NCBI GenBank assembly: GCA_014871385.1
Contig: CM026429.1
Span: forward strand, 7,846,642 to 7,910,641
Length of the DNA: 64,000 nucleotides
Reading direction: 5' to 3'
Source: Ceratodon purpureus
Lineage: Eukaryota > Streptophyta > Bryopsida > Pseudoditrichales > Ditrichaceae
The notes under the pieces: generated by a model
What the model was told of the DNA's origin: nothing
Seen by the model: only the letters and a program-made list of their open reading frames with translations
The model's database searches: none
Program-made: the position numbers and the translations under genes
Shown here: positions 36,236 to 47,794 of the stretch, piece after piece
Numbering within the stretch: position 1 is the stretch's first letter
How the letters are laid out: every line of letters begins with the position of its first letter

Positions 36236-39200
36236 GTCTTGATTCATTATAAGAAGGTTCATCGTTCGAAATCGTGGATGTGATGCACTTGTTTTGATTT
36301 TTTGAGAATTCAATACCCATACAATCTGCTCATTTGTTTGTACGTTCATTTTCAAATACTACGTATTTTTTATATATTATTGTATTTTTATAAATACGTG
36401 TATTCATATGTATTCATCCATTTTGGATGAAGTACTCGTACATATTGTCAACGGCTACTGCTGGGCGTATTTCCATGTATTTGTAATGTATCAGTTCTGT
36501 TTCTGACATTAGTTAGTTGGTGAACGATGATAAGTTTTTCATCTCTGACGACATTTGCATCCCTGACAGTCATGCTAGTCATACAGTCTGCCTGGTCTAT
36601 TTTGCTACAGATTCGGCCTATACACCCACCCACGCACACCAGACCATGCACTCTTAAACTCTGTCCTCTCATTCACATGTACCTGGCCCCAAAAGTTATA
36701 TTGCCAAAAACAAGGGGCAGCTTGCCCTTCACAGGTTAACACCTTCTACACTTCACACCCATGCATTCTAAAATCTAAACATTTCATAGATTTTTGATAC
36801 CTATACCTATCTTAGACGTCTGAAAAATATACATCTCCTTGATGGTTTAGACCACACGGTTTGAAGGGTGATTGCAAGAAAGGGTTGTCTTTTTTGGTGT
36901 AACATTGGAAGTGACTTCTGTACCATCAATCATAACTTTTGGAGTTTGAAGGCAATTTACTTGATATTTTTATTGAAGATGACCAATTTGATAGTCATGA
37001 GATTCTTTTTTTTTCAAAATTATCCAAAAAATATTTTCTATTTAAATTTCAGTTTAGCTAATTTGTTATACTTTGCATTTTAGGGTTCTTTAGTATTGTG
37101 GAGTATTCAAAATTAATTATATAGATTTGAAATTTGGGTGGATTATTTCCACATTAAAGAGGCATTTATCCACCAAAATAAGCTTAAAAAAACATTATTT
37201 TATGTCCTCTACATTCATGCACATAGGGATCCCTTGTACACATAGTTCTGAACTTTGAAAATGGTTTCAAGATCATTCTTTTGGTGAAATCTTATCACCA
37301 TCAACTATTTGCAAAGTGCCAATTCTTAGCTTTAAGAAGAAATCCCTATTTTTTACAAATTAAAATGTGAAAATACCTATTTTCATGAGATTTTGCACTT
37401 TTATAGTTCTCCTATTTAAAGAAATTTTCTTTGCTTTTCCTTCTTAGAATACCTTTTTCTTAAAGGTGTATACATTAAGCATTTTTTTTTTGGAGTTTTT
37501 AAAAATTGTTTTTCTAATTATAAAGTACTCTCAAAGAAAAATGGGTACTATGCAAAACGAGACATAAAACGTGAGGCCTTTCTTGCAACCACCCTGAAAT
37601 CTATACCTCTTAGATACCAATCCTAAAGAATTGAAATTTGTATTTGTCCTAGATGTATAAAATCTATACATCTCCTAAATATCATTTCTAGAGTTCAAAT
37701 TTCAAAATCTGAAAATAAAATATGGAGTTTTGTTTGTCAAACGAAATTCACCATTGAATGTAATCAATGTACATGAAAGGTGTATTCTCCTACAATCTCA
37801 ATCTTCCTTAATTTCAAGTTTTTTGGCTATTTCATGCTAGATTCTGTTATTTATGTTCCAAGGGCTTGGTGCAGGGCCCATTATTTTGGTGCAAAATGAC
37901 AACAAATTGCCAAAACACACACACACTATCACCATGGTTGGCCAGGGAGGATTGACCCCTTTATTGCCTCAGAAGCTAGAAATTGTCCCCTATTTGGGGC
38001 CAAGTAAATTTTGAATTTCTCACCTTCCTAATTTGGGGTCTCTAATTGCAAATATGAATTATTCAAAATTTGGAAAAATAAATTCATATTTATGAGATAA
38101 ACAAAAAAAATTCAATATTTTGTCCAAAGGTAAGAAATGGGGGGTCAATAGCCAAACTACACTAAATAGGGTTATCAAGAGGATCATACTATTTAATCAA
38201 AATTTCACACTATATAAATGTCTACCTTTTATGTACATCAATAGTTGTTGATGTGTCCGGGGGCTGTACATCATGTTCTAAACATTTATGGTTATTCATG
38301 ATAAGTCCCTTTAATTGTTTGGTCCCCTTAACACCCCTATTCATTGTAGTTTTCTCTCTAGCTCAGCACACACGGTTGGTAATTTGGAATCCCTACACCT
38401 GATAGATGCATCAATTAATCATTAGTTTATCACATATGCTGAATATGTATCCATGAATCAAAGAGACATAATTTAGTTCATGTGTAGAACTAGCTAAGAA
38501 TTAAGTAATTAAGTAATGTACCGAAGTGCTAAAATGTCATCACAACAAGAAGAATATGTAAGATAGGCACCCAAAAAATGGCACTTGGCCTTAAACCGCC
38601 ATCTTCATATTGTGTACATCCCCAAACCAATTATGTACATGTGTGGAAGAAATGCTTTTAGAAACAAACTTTGACCCTCCATAACTTTTGCATATTGTAT
38701 CCAAATGACACGTTCTTGGGTGCATTATTAGAACCTTCTTTCGTTTGCCAGCAAGGCAATATGAAAATTTGAACATGCTAATAATAATAACTACACACAG
38801 TACCAATTGGTGGTGCTCTTGGAGATACCCACCTTACGTCGTCTTCAGTGCAATCCAATTGAATTCAATTGAGAGCAAGTAATTAGTAGCTAGTTCAAGG
38901 ATTATTTAAAATAGAGTAATTAACCAAAATAATATATATGATATTGTATAGTCAATTAGGGCGCCGGCCTGTTTTGTGGATTGGTATCCCAATTCATTCA
39001 TTCTATGGTCGCTTATAGGAGAGGGCTCTAAAACCAACCAAGCATTTTCAACCATCTAGTAGGGGCTCTGAAATGGACATGTGAATTGTGGAAAATGGAA
39101 ATTTTAATTACAATGGAGCTGGATGAGATTTGTTTTAACTTCTTCAATGGATGGTTGAAGAATCACATGGGGTTCATTCCTAACTAAGTGGCTAGGTGTC

Positions 39201-39830
39201 TACTAATTTAATTCAAAATTAGAATCTATTGTTCAACTATCTTCTTACAAGCATGGAGAAATCTGAAACAATGATTAAATCAAGCATTCATTTTAGATCT
39301 AGAAAGGGATGTTTTTAGAGACCATTTCAATTGCTTTATACATGTTGCAATGCTTGTTTTTGATGAAGGACTAATTTTTTTTTCAAACTATGCATGGATA
39401 GGTTTCTAAGGGCCTATGATCACAAATAGGGACCTATAATAGATTGTGTTAAAAAATTCACGGGCTTTGATTCGTGCCGTTTACACCTACGGTGTGAAAG
39501 TTATGGATTTTGAGCTATTTTTGATATTAGAAAATTACTTTTACTTTTACTTTTCTTTTGGCTGTGGCAACGGCACAGGGGCACACTAGAGCTAATGGGA
39601 TTTGGATTGAAAAGAATCAAACTAAGGGTTTTACATTTCATCCTTTCTTCTAAGGTACAAAGGGGCATTTGATTTTATGTTTCCACAAGAAAGTAAAAAA
39701 AAAGAAAAAGAAGAGTAATGCAACCTACTGTGTGAGTGATGGACGGCTTGGATCTCTTCACTTGATCTGACGGTTGTAATTACGGATGGCTTGGATTGAG
39801 TCGGGGGATCCTACGGCTATGGGCGATTTA
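36236..39830. other. AT-rich DNA inside the insert, no recognisable genes
   Basis: About 3.6 kb of AT-rich sequence with only short frames and a short CA run near 37,917. I see no transposase, terminal repeat or RNA gene here. Confidence 0.55.
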
Positions 39831-39860
39831 GGGTTTGCGGACACCTATGTTCTTCTATCC

Positions 39861-40095
39861 CTCTTCTGCCATCTCTTTCGATCACTCATTCGCCTCCTCT
39901 CTTGAGAACTGTGTGAGCGGGGTGCTGTGCATTAGTGGCGCCGAGCTTCTGTGTCTCTTCTGCCTTCTCTTTCGATCACTCATTCGCCTCTCTCGAGAGC
40001 TGTGTGTGCGAGAGCTGTGTGTGCTCCGCTCGCTTCTGCACTTGGCGCCGCTCGCTGCCTGCTCTGCATCGCCCTCGCCGTCTCTCCACCGGTAA
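39861..40095 (+). promoter_or_regulatory. Leader of the CR-type gene with a duplicated segment
   Basis: A C/T-rich leader in which the segment starting CTCTTCTGCC at 39861 recurs at 39955 (offset 94), each copy followed by TCTCTTTCGATCACTCATTC and then GAGAACTGTGTG or GAGAGCTGTGTG. It ends with a GTAAGT-like donor near 40093, so it is probably a 5' untranslated exon. A GGCGCC lies in each half (39937, 40044). The coding start is at 40680. Confidence 0.5.
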
Positions 40096-40679
40096 GTTTC
40101 TTTCCTTTTCTTTTTTCTTGCACGTCTGCTGGTTGTATGGTTTTCGTGGTACGCCCCCCGTCCCCTGGAGTTTGTCGCGTTCTCTTTTGCTCGATTTGGT
40201 GCACTTGGTAGAATTGGCTACTCTTGCTTGACCTGTAAAGCATGTTTTCTGCGATAACTTTCTTGTGCGAGGGTTTACGTCAGGGTTTCTGTCACGCTTG
40301 GTCAAATTTGTCCAGCTTCGCCAGAAGGAAGGAGTCTTCCTTTAGTTACTCTTGTGGTATTTTGTTCGTAATCCAGATCGTTGTCAATACCTTGCAGTTC
40401 ATTATCAAAACGTTGCAGGTTTGTAATTCGATCAGAAAGTATGGACTGGACGCAAAGATTGAAGTCACTTGTAGTAGACGACAAGCAGCGGGGGAGGATC
40501 AGGCTGAAGTTGATAGGTTTTTGATAAGTTCATAGGTTTTTGCAGGCGCTGTGTGAGTGTTGCTTGCTTGGAAGTTCTTGCTGATAAGCTCACAAAACGT
40601 TTTGGTGTCTTCCCTGCAGGCTCTCAGTAGACTCGATAAGTAGGGCTTCTCTTCTTCTTTTCGTTGCAAAGTTTTTGTG

Positions 40680-43383
40680 ATGGGCGACGATTCACGCGAT
40701 CGTCTTCGGGGATTCTTGAAGAGCAGATGTCCTGATGTGGTTATCGAAGATGATGATATCAAGCAGTTGGTGGCCCAGGGCTTCAATGAATTTGCAATTG
40801 AAGGTGCTAGCAAAGACGATTTGATCAAAGTTCTTCCTGGGCGATTGGGTGTCGTGGTAGAGCTTGTTAAGACATTTGGAGAGCCCCAGCTTCCTGCAGG
40901 TATGTCATGAAGGGTTCACTGTTTTTGTGAGTTGATATTTCGCTGAGGTTGTTGCACTGCTTCATTGGATAGGGTAGCCCCCCTCTTGTACTTCTTGGAG
41001 TGGTTTGTCCCTTACGTTATGCAGATTCTTGAAACTTGACAAAATCTGACATATTTGCAGGGAAAGAGAGATCTCCGAAGAGATCGAAAACCTCTGGAAG
41101 TGGGTTTTCAGGTAGAGCTGCTCTGTTACCTAGCCTTCCCTTCCGTGTTCCCCTTTTCTTTGCATTTTCTTTGGTCATAGGCTTTGGTGGTGTGTCTTTT
41201 GTATTGTTCAATCATTTGCAAGATAGGATGCTCTTATTTTTCTTCAGATACTGAAAGAGTGGGTTTTACTTACAGAATCGGTGGATAAGGTTGTGAATGA
41301 ATGGAAATCGGATTATTCTGAGTTTTTGAGGAAGGCCATACACGAGAGGTGCGAATTGTCTACAGCGAACGGTGTGCCATTGGACCACCGTGGTCGTCCA
41401 AGTATTTTGTACGATCAATTAACTGCTGGTTGGACTAAAGACGTTACTGCGTTGTGGGAACGAGCGGAGAAACCCTCGAATGATCTTGTGCCAGTTATTG
41501 GAGTGAGTGGGAGTGGGAAAACTCGCTTTCTTTACGAGCTGCTTGCAGAGAAATGGGGGTTTTTTTGGACAGCTAGGACCAAAGGAAACGGTGGGTCAGC
41601 GGATATCGGCTTTATAACTGAATACGAGACAGTTAAGGATAAGGCAGAGAATCATAGCAGTGTGCTGAAAATTACGAGGTGTGCCGTTCTTGCAAGGTTG
41701 TTAATCTTGAGTATTTTTCTCAAAGGAATCCCTGATATGACGCCTCAGCAATGGCTCATGCTCCAGGTGCAATTCCGTGCTTTCGGTTCTGGAGATGAAA
41801 GAACTGATGATGTATATCTTGCGCTTACTGCTGGACTTATGCGTATTGTCCGGGAAGGTACTGTCCGGGAAGGTTCAGATGGGCTAAATTATATGATCAG
41901 TCGACTGTGGAGGGAATTACAGACGAAGCTTGATTGCAAGTTCGTTGTAGTTTTGGATGAAGCGCAGTCATTGGGTTCTATAGGTGAAGAATGTTATAAG
42001 TCCCCCACGTCGGGAAGTCTAAGGTCGATTTTTTCGCCGTTGGTGAAAGCCCTACAGAGTCCATCTACGGATCAGGCAGGTGGGCAGGTATTTGTTGCTG
42101 GTACAGGTGTCACCTTTTTGAAGCCAGAAGAGGACCTTGTTTCGTTGGTTTCAAAAGAATCCGTCGACGGGCAGATCCGATTTGCTTCTGCTCCATTTTC
42201 TTCATGGAATGATTCGGCTCAGGTTCTGGAATTCTGCGAGCGCTACCTGAAGCTAGAGGATGGGAAGGAAAGCGACAATGCCTGTTATCTGCTGAGAAAG
42301 TTCAGAGGCCGTCGAAGGTGTTTGGTAAGTTGTGTCGAGCGGCTTCTTGAGAAGAATAAAGGAGTATGGTCAGAAGAGGTAGTAGACCAGTATTTCCAGG
42401 AGATTACCAGCAGTAGCAGCAGCAGCAAGAAGGACATCACGTCAATCTATTATGCTGTGGAGGCTTTGTGTAAATCAAAAGGCCTTTTTCAGCTGAATGA
42501 GGTACAGTATAATGCTGATGCGTTGGTGCAAAGACTAGGACTCTACCTAGCCTTTGAACCGGAGGGAGAATATATCGTTTCAACGGAGGCAGATGAGACA
42601 TTGCTCAAGGTTGGCCTTGGACAGCTAAAACATTCATCAGGTTTCCAGTGCACCTTTTCTATATACGAACCGACAGTCCATTGGAGCATCTTGAACTATT
42701 TGAGCCGCAGCAAAACACTAGAGACTCTATTGAGAGAGCAAATGGTTGGTTGCACATATGATCCTAGTGCGTTGGGTAGGCTATGGGAGAAGCTTTTCAC
42801 GATGCATGTGGCCAGTCTGTTCGACGGCACAAAGTTCTTGGCCGACATGTGCTGTTTCAAGGGTGCAAATCTGGCAACCCTGCATCAGAATTTCGCAACT
42901 CACATGCCAATGATTACCGGTAAATTGGATGGAGTGTGGAGGGAGTCGTACAAGAAAGAGGACAAGACTGTAAGTGCATTTCTTGATGCCAGAGAGGAAT
43001 ATCGTGAGCGATGCCTCATTTTTAACGACGGATCCGGACCTGATGTTCTATTCGTTGTGAGACTTGGGGATTTGAAAATCCCTGTCCTCTGTCAACTGAA
43101 GCTGCGAGAGCGGATAAACTGGGGTCAAGCGCAGGCAACTACGAATCCGGAAAGCATGTACAAGGCCCGGAAATATGACCGGTTCAGACAGAGGGTGGTT
43201 GATGCATGCAAAGATGGTTACATCAGCTTGGTAGTTGGCTATCCTACAAAAGTTAAAGCCGAGCCTGCAACGCAGAAAGATTGTTTATCCGGCTTTATAG
43301 GTCAGAGGGAAGCGGAGAGTTTGTTTGGCTCTGAGCTGTGTACTTTCTTAAGGCGCCTCAGAGAATCACGGAAAAGTTCGTGA
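40680..43383 (+). CDS. Crinkler-type (CR) protein: header, P-loop NTPase and REase-fold nuclease
   Basis: Three exons (40680-40899, 41061-41111, 41276-43383), with both junctions in phase 1, give an intact 792-aa protein. Residues 1-73 form a small helical, SAM-like header. The tiny second exon encodes a basic stretch with SPKRSK, a likely nuclear signal. A P-loop NTPase follows, with Walker A GVSGSGKTR (about residue 165) and Walker B VVVLDEAQ (about 318). The C-terminus shows a restriction-endonuclease-like core, GPDVLFVV then IPVLCQLKLRE (about 675-700), giving the D...QxK signature. This NTPase + nuclease pairing defines the CR (Crinkler-RHS-type) family, known from oomycete and other eukaryotic effectors and proposed to stem from transposons. 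A Ser run (SSSSS) comes from an AGC repeat near 42,410. Its place inside a recent insert supports mobility, which is my inference. Confidence 0.8.
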
Positions 43384-43770
43384 TTTGCTGTCACACCTTT
43401 CCAGTACAATAAATGAGCTATAAAGGTTACAAGTTTTTACTTGTGATAAAAAAAATTAACCAGCTATGTTTACAATGATTCCCCTCTTTAAATAGTATCA
43501 ATAGTTGTGTTCATAGTAGAAATCTGCATCACAAACGAATGCGAGGGTCGTGAAACCTCTTTACATGACAATCATAACATTGAATCCGCCCAAAGTATGA
43601 TTCTTTCCTTACGTTTTTGTCACAATGCTTTCCAGCAGTAATATGAGTCACGATGTGCTGAAATGTAGCATTTCTCTGGATGCGCGACTGTGGAAGCGAT
43701 TCTGGTATCTTCACTCACACTTGACCTTTGATGAGCAGCGAATGGAAATGGCATTCATCATGAGACGAGC
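43384..43770. other. Spacer between the CR gene and the aldehyde oxidase fragment
   Basis: 3' flank of the CR gene. The left edge of the aldehyde oxidase homology falls at about 43,770. No feature is recognised. Confidence 0.5.
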
Positions 43771-45406
43771 GAGGTGCAACCCCGGTTCAAATTCTCGGAC
43801 AGTGCCGATGCGAAGGATAGGGAGAAGGTGTGGATTGATCCAGAGTCCTTGACGGAGGTACTGAAGGCTCTTAGAACATATCAAGGAACAGAAGTGAAGC
43901 TTGTGGTTGGCAACACTGCGTCTGGTTACTACAAAGACATTAAACCCAATGTCTACATCGACGTTAGCAAGGTATGATTGCTTGGCTTTACTTACCAGTC
44001 TCTATGTTTCGTATATTCCGAATGCAGTTCAAGGGCATAACCATGTTCTCAAATTGAAGAATACTGACAGCAGTGTCCATTTCTCACTTGCTTCTTGGTT
44101 GTGCATCAGGTTGATGAGTTACTCGCACTAAGGAAGACGGCGGACGGTATTGAAGTGGGTGCATCGGTGACCATCTCAAACTTCATAGACTTTTTAGAAA
44201 GTGTGCATGGGCAGGAGTTGAAGGCTACAACAAATGGCGTAGCAGGCAAAAACAGTGCAACTTCAGTTCCCGACGTTTTAGCTGCTCATCTAAAAAAGAT
44301 TGCAAGCAACCATGTGCGAAACTGGGGCAGTGTAGGAGGCAATTTGATGATGGCTAAGCTTTACAATTTTGAGTCCGACATTGCAACTATATTGCTTGGA
44401 GTGGGAGCACAGGTGAAAGTTGTTTCATCAGGCAGTGGAGGTCCTGTTGCTAAAAGTACGAGTCTTGAAGACTTCATCTGGAATAGTGCTCTGGAGAACG
44501 GCGAGGTACTGCAATCAATATGGATACCCCTAGACGGAGCTTCTTCACAAGATGGTTCTCGAGTGCATTTCAAGACATATAGGGCAGCGTCTCGGCCATT
44601 GGGATTTGCATTGGCCTACGTTAATGCGGCATTCTTTGCACGAGCTTCAGAAACGGTCCATGGGGGTGTGAAATTGGACGATGTCAGATTAGCATTGGGA
44701 GCATTTGGGACGGAACATGCTATTCGGGCTCGACGTGTTGAGAATCACTTGAATGGAAAATCATTGACGTGGGATGTGATACTGGAAGCCGTTCGTTTGC
44801 TTAGAAGTGATGTTGTACCTGTGAAGGGTACAAGGAAAGCTGAGTACCGCGTGAGACGGAAGCGGAGAGTTTCTTGTTTCAGTTTCTTGCTCCTCTTCTG
44901 AAGGATGACGATTATGTAAGCAAATACAACGTGTTGTTAAGCTCTGGGAAACAGATGATTACAATGACAGACGAATCCCAGTGGGACAACCATCACCCAA
45001 AATGGCGTCTGAGCTTCAAGCTTCAGGTATGATCTACTGCACATGATCCTTCAAATGTTCACATGAGATATGGAACACTGCTTTCATGATTATGTTATTT
45101 GGTGCTCAAGGGGTTATGATTGTTCACAATCAGTAATAGCATATGTGGGTTTTCATTGACAGGCGAGGCCGTGTATGTGGATGATATCCCGGCACCTGCG
45201 GATTGCCTTCATGCGGCATTTGTGTTAAGTGAGAAAGCTTTGGCCAAAATACAAAATGTTGACGTGCAACCAGCTTTACAAACTCCGGGAGCAGTGGCAT
45301 ACATTTCTGCTGCCGACCTTCCACCAAATGGACAGAATGTTGGAGTAAGCATGGGGGCTCTCTCCAAGCAGGGTCTGTTCGCAACTGACCTCGTGGAGTG
45401 CGTCGG
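43771..45406 (+). pseudogene. Aldehyde oxidase/xanthine dehydrogenase gene fragment, cut at both ends
   Basis: Exons at about 43771-43972, 44110-45027 and 45164-45406, with introns kept. They encode the FAD-binding domain (KLVVGNTASGYYK, HVRNWGSVGGNLMMAK), the CO-dehydrogenase C-terminal-like domain (RLALGAFGTEHAIRARRVE) and only the beginning of the molybdenum-cofactor domain (GEAVYVDDIPAPADCLHAAF). The N-terminal 2Fe-2S domains and nearly all of the Mo domain are missing; the family is normally about 1,350 aa. A one-base frame change occurs near 44,850 between AEYRV and ESFLFQFLAPLL. The right end breaks mid-exon into receptor DNA. Because introns are kept, the fragment was captured as DNA and not through mRNA. 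Confidence 0.85.
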
Positions 45407-46164
45407 CCATGATATGCCTTCCAATGTCCTCGAATCCTATAAAAAACACAATTCTCAAATTATTATTTAAAACAATGATTAAAATCCGTGATAAAATGAA
45501 ATGAATATAGACATAATGCTACATCAAAAACTGAAGTATTTAACCCCTTGCTTAACACAAACAATTCATAATTTACCTCATTATCTTCAATAAGCCTCAC
45601 AATTTCTTTTCTCTCCCACATGTGTTTCATATGTTTCGATAAACCATTCTTGGAGAAGTCCTTCACAGTCCAACGCCCCATATCTCAGAGTTGATCATGT
45701 ATAAGAACAACTTTTTTATAGGACTTCACATATTTAACATATGGATCATAATGCTTCTTCAAATCCACCTTAAGAAGTGAACTGTTAACAAGATTTTGTA
45801 CTCCAATACGACTACCAAAAATCCGTACAACTGTGTCTATGACCAGGTCTTTTACTTCACACAAAATTCAAGCAAAATCCAGAAATAAACATTTCTCTAA
45901 ATCACCCAAGTCATCATAGCTTATCCTCAACGTTGACCAAAGCTTCTCATCATCATTGGAGTATCCCTCCAAAGATATTGCTTCCTTCAACCTCCTCAAT
46001 GCTTCTTTCCACACATCCAAACGCTCTTCTCCACAAAGATGGTTTCTTTTGCGTAAATGTTGCCCAATAACCTCTATACTTAGAGGCAAACCGCCACATG
46101 CATGCACAATATTCACAGCTTCATCTTCAAATTTGTCTCTCTCTTCACTTCCAATTTCATGCAC
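45407..46164. repeat. 758-bp direct repeat, right copy (flank of the 12.1-kb insert)
   Basis: Matches 32504-33261 with four differences. Its right edge runs on without a break into the rest of the NB-ARC domain. Its left edge stops at the aldehyde oxidase fragment. It shares both TGA stops with the left copy (45868-45870 and 45685-45687). Confidence 0.97.
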
Positions 46165-47794
46165 ATCATTGAATAAATGGAAAGCATAATGCCTAAATAG
46201 CTCCATGGACTGCTCCTTGTCCAGCACATCCACCTCAATCTTGTCCAATTCCAACATATAATCTGATAAGATTGCCTTATTGCGGCAAGTGACAATGAGC
46301 CTGCTTCCACCGGATCCATGCTGAAATGCTTCCACCTGCAAGGCCTTCAGATTCTTTTCTGACCCAACGTCATCGATCACAACCAAAACCTTCTTGGTCT
46401 GTATGCATAGTCTGATCTTCTGTAGATATTCCTTCGGATCTTCATTCTCATTCCAGCTTTCATCACACAGCCCTCGAAGAAGTTGCTTCTGGAAAATAAC
46501 TAAATTGCTGTGAGATTTCACGTTCTCCAGATAACAACACTTGTCATAATTCCTCCTCTCTGTATTGAACAAGGCTTTGCTCAGAGTGGTCTTGCCCACA
46601 CCCCCCATTCCCACCAGTCCAACAATAGGCCTTTCCTTCAACTTCTCTCGCAGCTCTACCAGCTTGGCATCAACACCCACAACAAGACTCGGAAGCCCCG
46701 AAATCTTGTCTTGGTTGGATCGATACTCGGCCACAACCTCCTCAATACATCCTGTCAAGTGTAAGAAGCTCGTGCTTCTGACAGTCTCAGGCTTACAGAC
46801 ATTGAAGTGATCGGCTGCTACATGAATGACGCGATCGAACCCAGCACATCTGACGGAATGCTCCTCGACAATCATCGAGCTGGAGAACCATTTCTGCACC
46901 CAGTCACACACAGTATGTAAGTATTCAAAACAATAAATACATCAAGAGTTCTGAAATTCAGATCAGTGCTCATCCAGCTCAGAATATCCCCATTCAGCCC
47001 AACTTACTGAGGATGTTTCATGAGCCGCTGCGACAACTCGAAACTTGCACTTGTTGTTGTACACTTTGCGCTGGATGGCTTCAAATGTGCTGTTCAGTCG
47101 TGCGAGATCAGGATTCATCTTCACCAAGTCTGATCCTCCATGTGGTGTCGCATAGAAGACAAATGCCTTAATATTCTTCAGCAATTTCTCAATCCTCTTG
47201 TCTCCCTTGAATCGTTCATGACCCAAAACCACAATTTCCTTAGCAATTAGACCTCCAAGACAGTGGCATACGAATACCACTGGACAACCATGTTGGCCGA
47301 TATCAACGCCACTAAACACCATCTCCTGAACCAAAGTCTCTCCAAATGGGTGTAAATCCATGGCCCCCAACGAGTACGATCTCAAAGCACGGATGGCATC
47401 GTATGAAATGGAGAGAATCCTCGCCTTTGGGAAAACAGCAGCTAACCACGTCTGTGGTCAACAGTTATCCTGGGACCCAACTCTGACCAGCCATGTTGTC
47501 CAATATGCATTCTCGTATGCATCTTTGGAGTCACCCGACTGGAGCCCATGAATAAAGACCACCTCCACTTCCGGCTGTCCTTCCGGTTCGTGAAGGGAGT
47601 ACACCCCATCACACAACTGTAGCAACACAAATTATGCTCAGCCATGTGAAAAAAACCTCTGCAGAAACTGTCATATTCTAAAACGTATGACAAGTATCAA
47701 AGGAGTCAAGTATTAGTACCTGAATTACACGACTAGGCGCAGATGGACCTGCTGAATCATCACGACTTCTTTTAGTTCCACGAGTCTGATTCAT
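45407..47794 (-). pseudogene. 5' part of the alpha/beta-hydrolase + NB-ARC receptor gene
   Basis: Minus-strand exons: 47721-47794 (MNQTRGTKRSRDDSAGPSAP), 47008-47616 (alpha/beta-hydrolase), 45577-46893 (NB-ARC) and the stub 45407-45436. The hydrolase begins VEVVFIHGLQSGDS and has the nucleophile elbow VVFVCHCLGGLIAKE, where the usual GxSxG serine is Cys (TGT). NB-ARC motifs are all present: P-loop GMGGVGKTTLSKALF, kinase-2 KVLVVIDDVGS, RNBS-B GSRLIVTCRN and GLPL CGGLPLSIEV. Hydrolase-NB-ARC-LRR receptors are a class of NLR immune receptors described from bryophytes. In-frame TGA codons lie at 47458-47460 (in the hydrolase, where relatives read Trp), 45868-45870 and 45685-45687. The LRR half is displaced to 31.3-32.5 kb by the insert. 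Whether truncated products are made is unknown. Confidence 0.88.

Larger units (their letters stand above)
33262..45406. mobile_element. 12,145-bp insert splitting the receptor gene, flanked by 758-bp receptor repeats
   Basis: Both junctions are abrupt: NB-ARC coding sequence changes to foreign DNA at 33262, and aldehyde oxidase coding sequence changes to receptor sequence at 45406/45407. Contents from left to right: a 12-bp perfect hairpin near the edge (33285-33296 with 33307-33318), a coiled-coil/RING-like gene remnant, a LINE 3' end, GGCGCC double palindromes, about 3.5 kb of AT-rich DNA, an intact CR-type NTPase-nuclease gene, and a captured aldehyde oxidase fragment. No terminal inverted repeats were found. 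The 758-bp flanking duplication is far longer than any usual target-site duplication. It fits single-crossover integration of a circle carrying a receptor fragment. A mis-assembly is the main alternative. Confidence 0.7.

Noticed and set aside
41281-41283. GTG at 41281 as the start of the CR-type protein
   Set aside because: An acceptor at 41275/41276 and two upstream exons join in phase to the ATG at 40680, adding a header and a basic segment.
33262-45406. Conventional LTR or Polinton-like element as the source of the insert
   Set aside because: No reverse transcriptase, integrase, capsid or polymerase gene and no LTRs. The flanking repeats are host receptor sequence.
47426-47462. A tiny intron removing the TGA at 47458 in the hydrolase exon
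   Set aside because: The only available GT...AG pair would give an intron of about 35 bases, shorter than plant introns, and would delete conserved residues.
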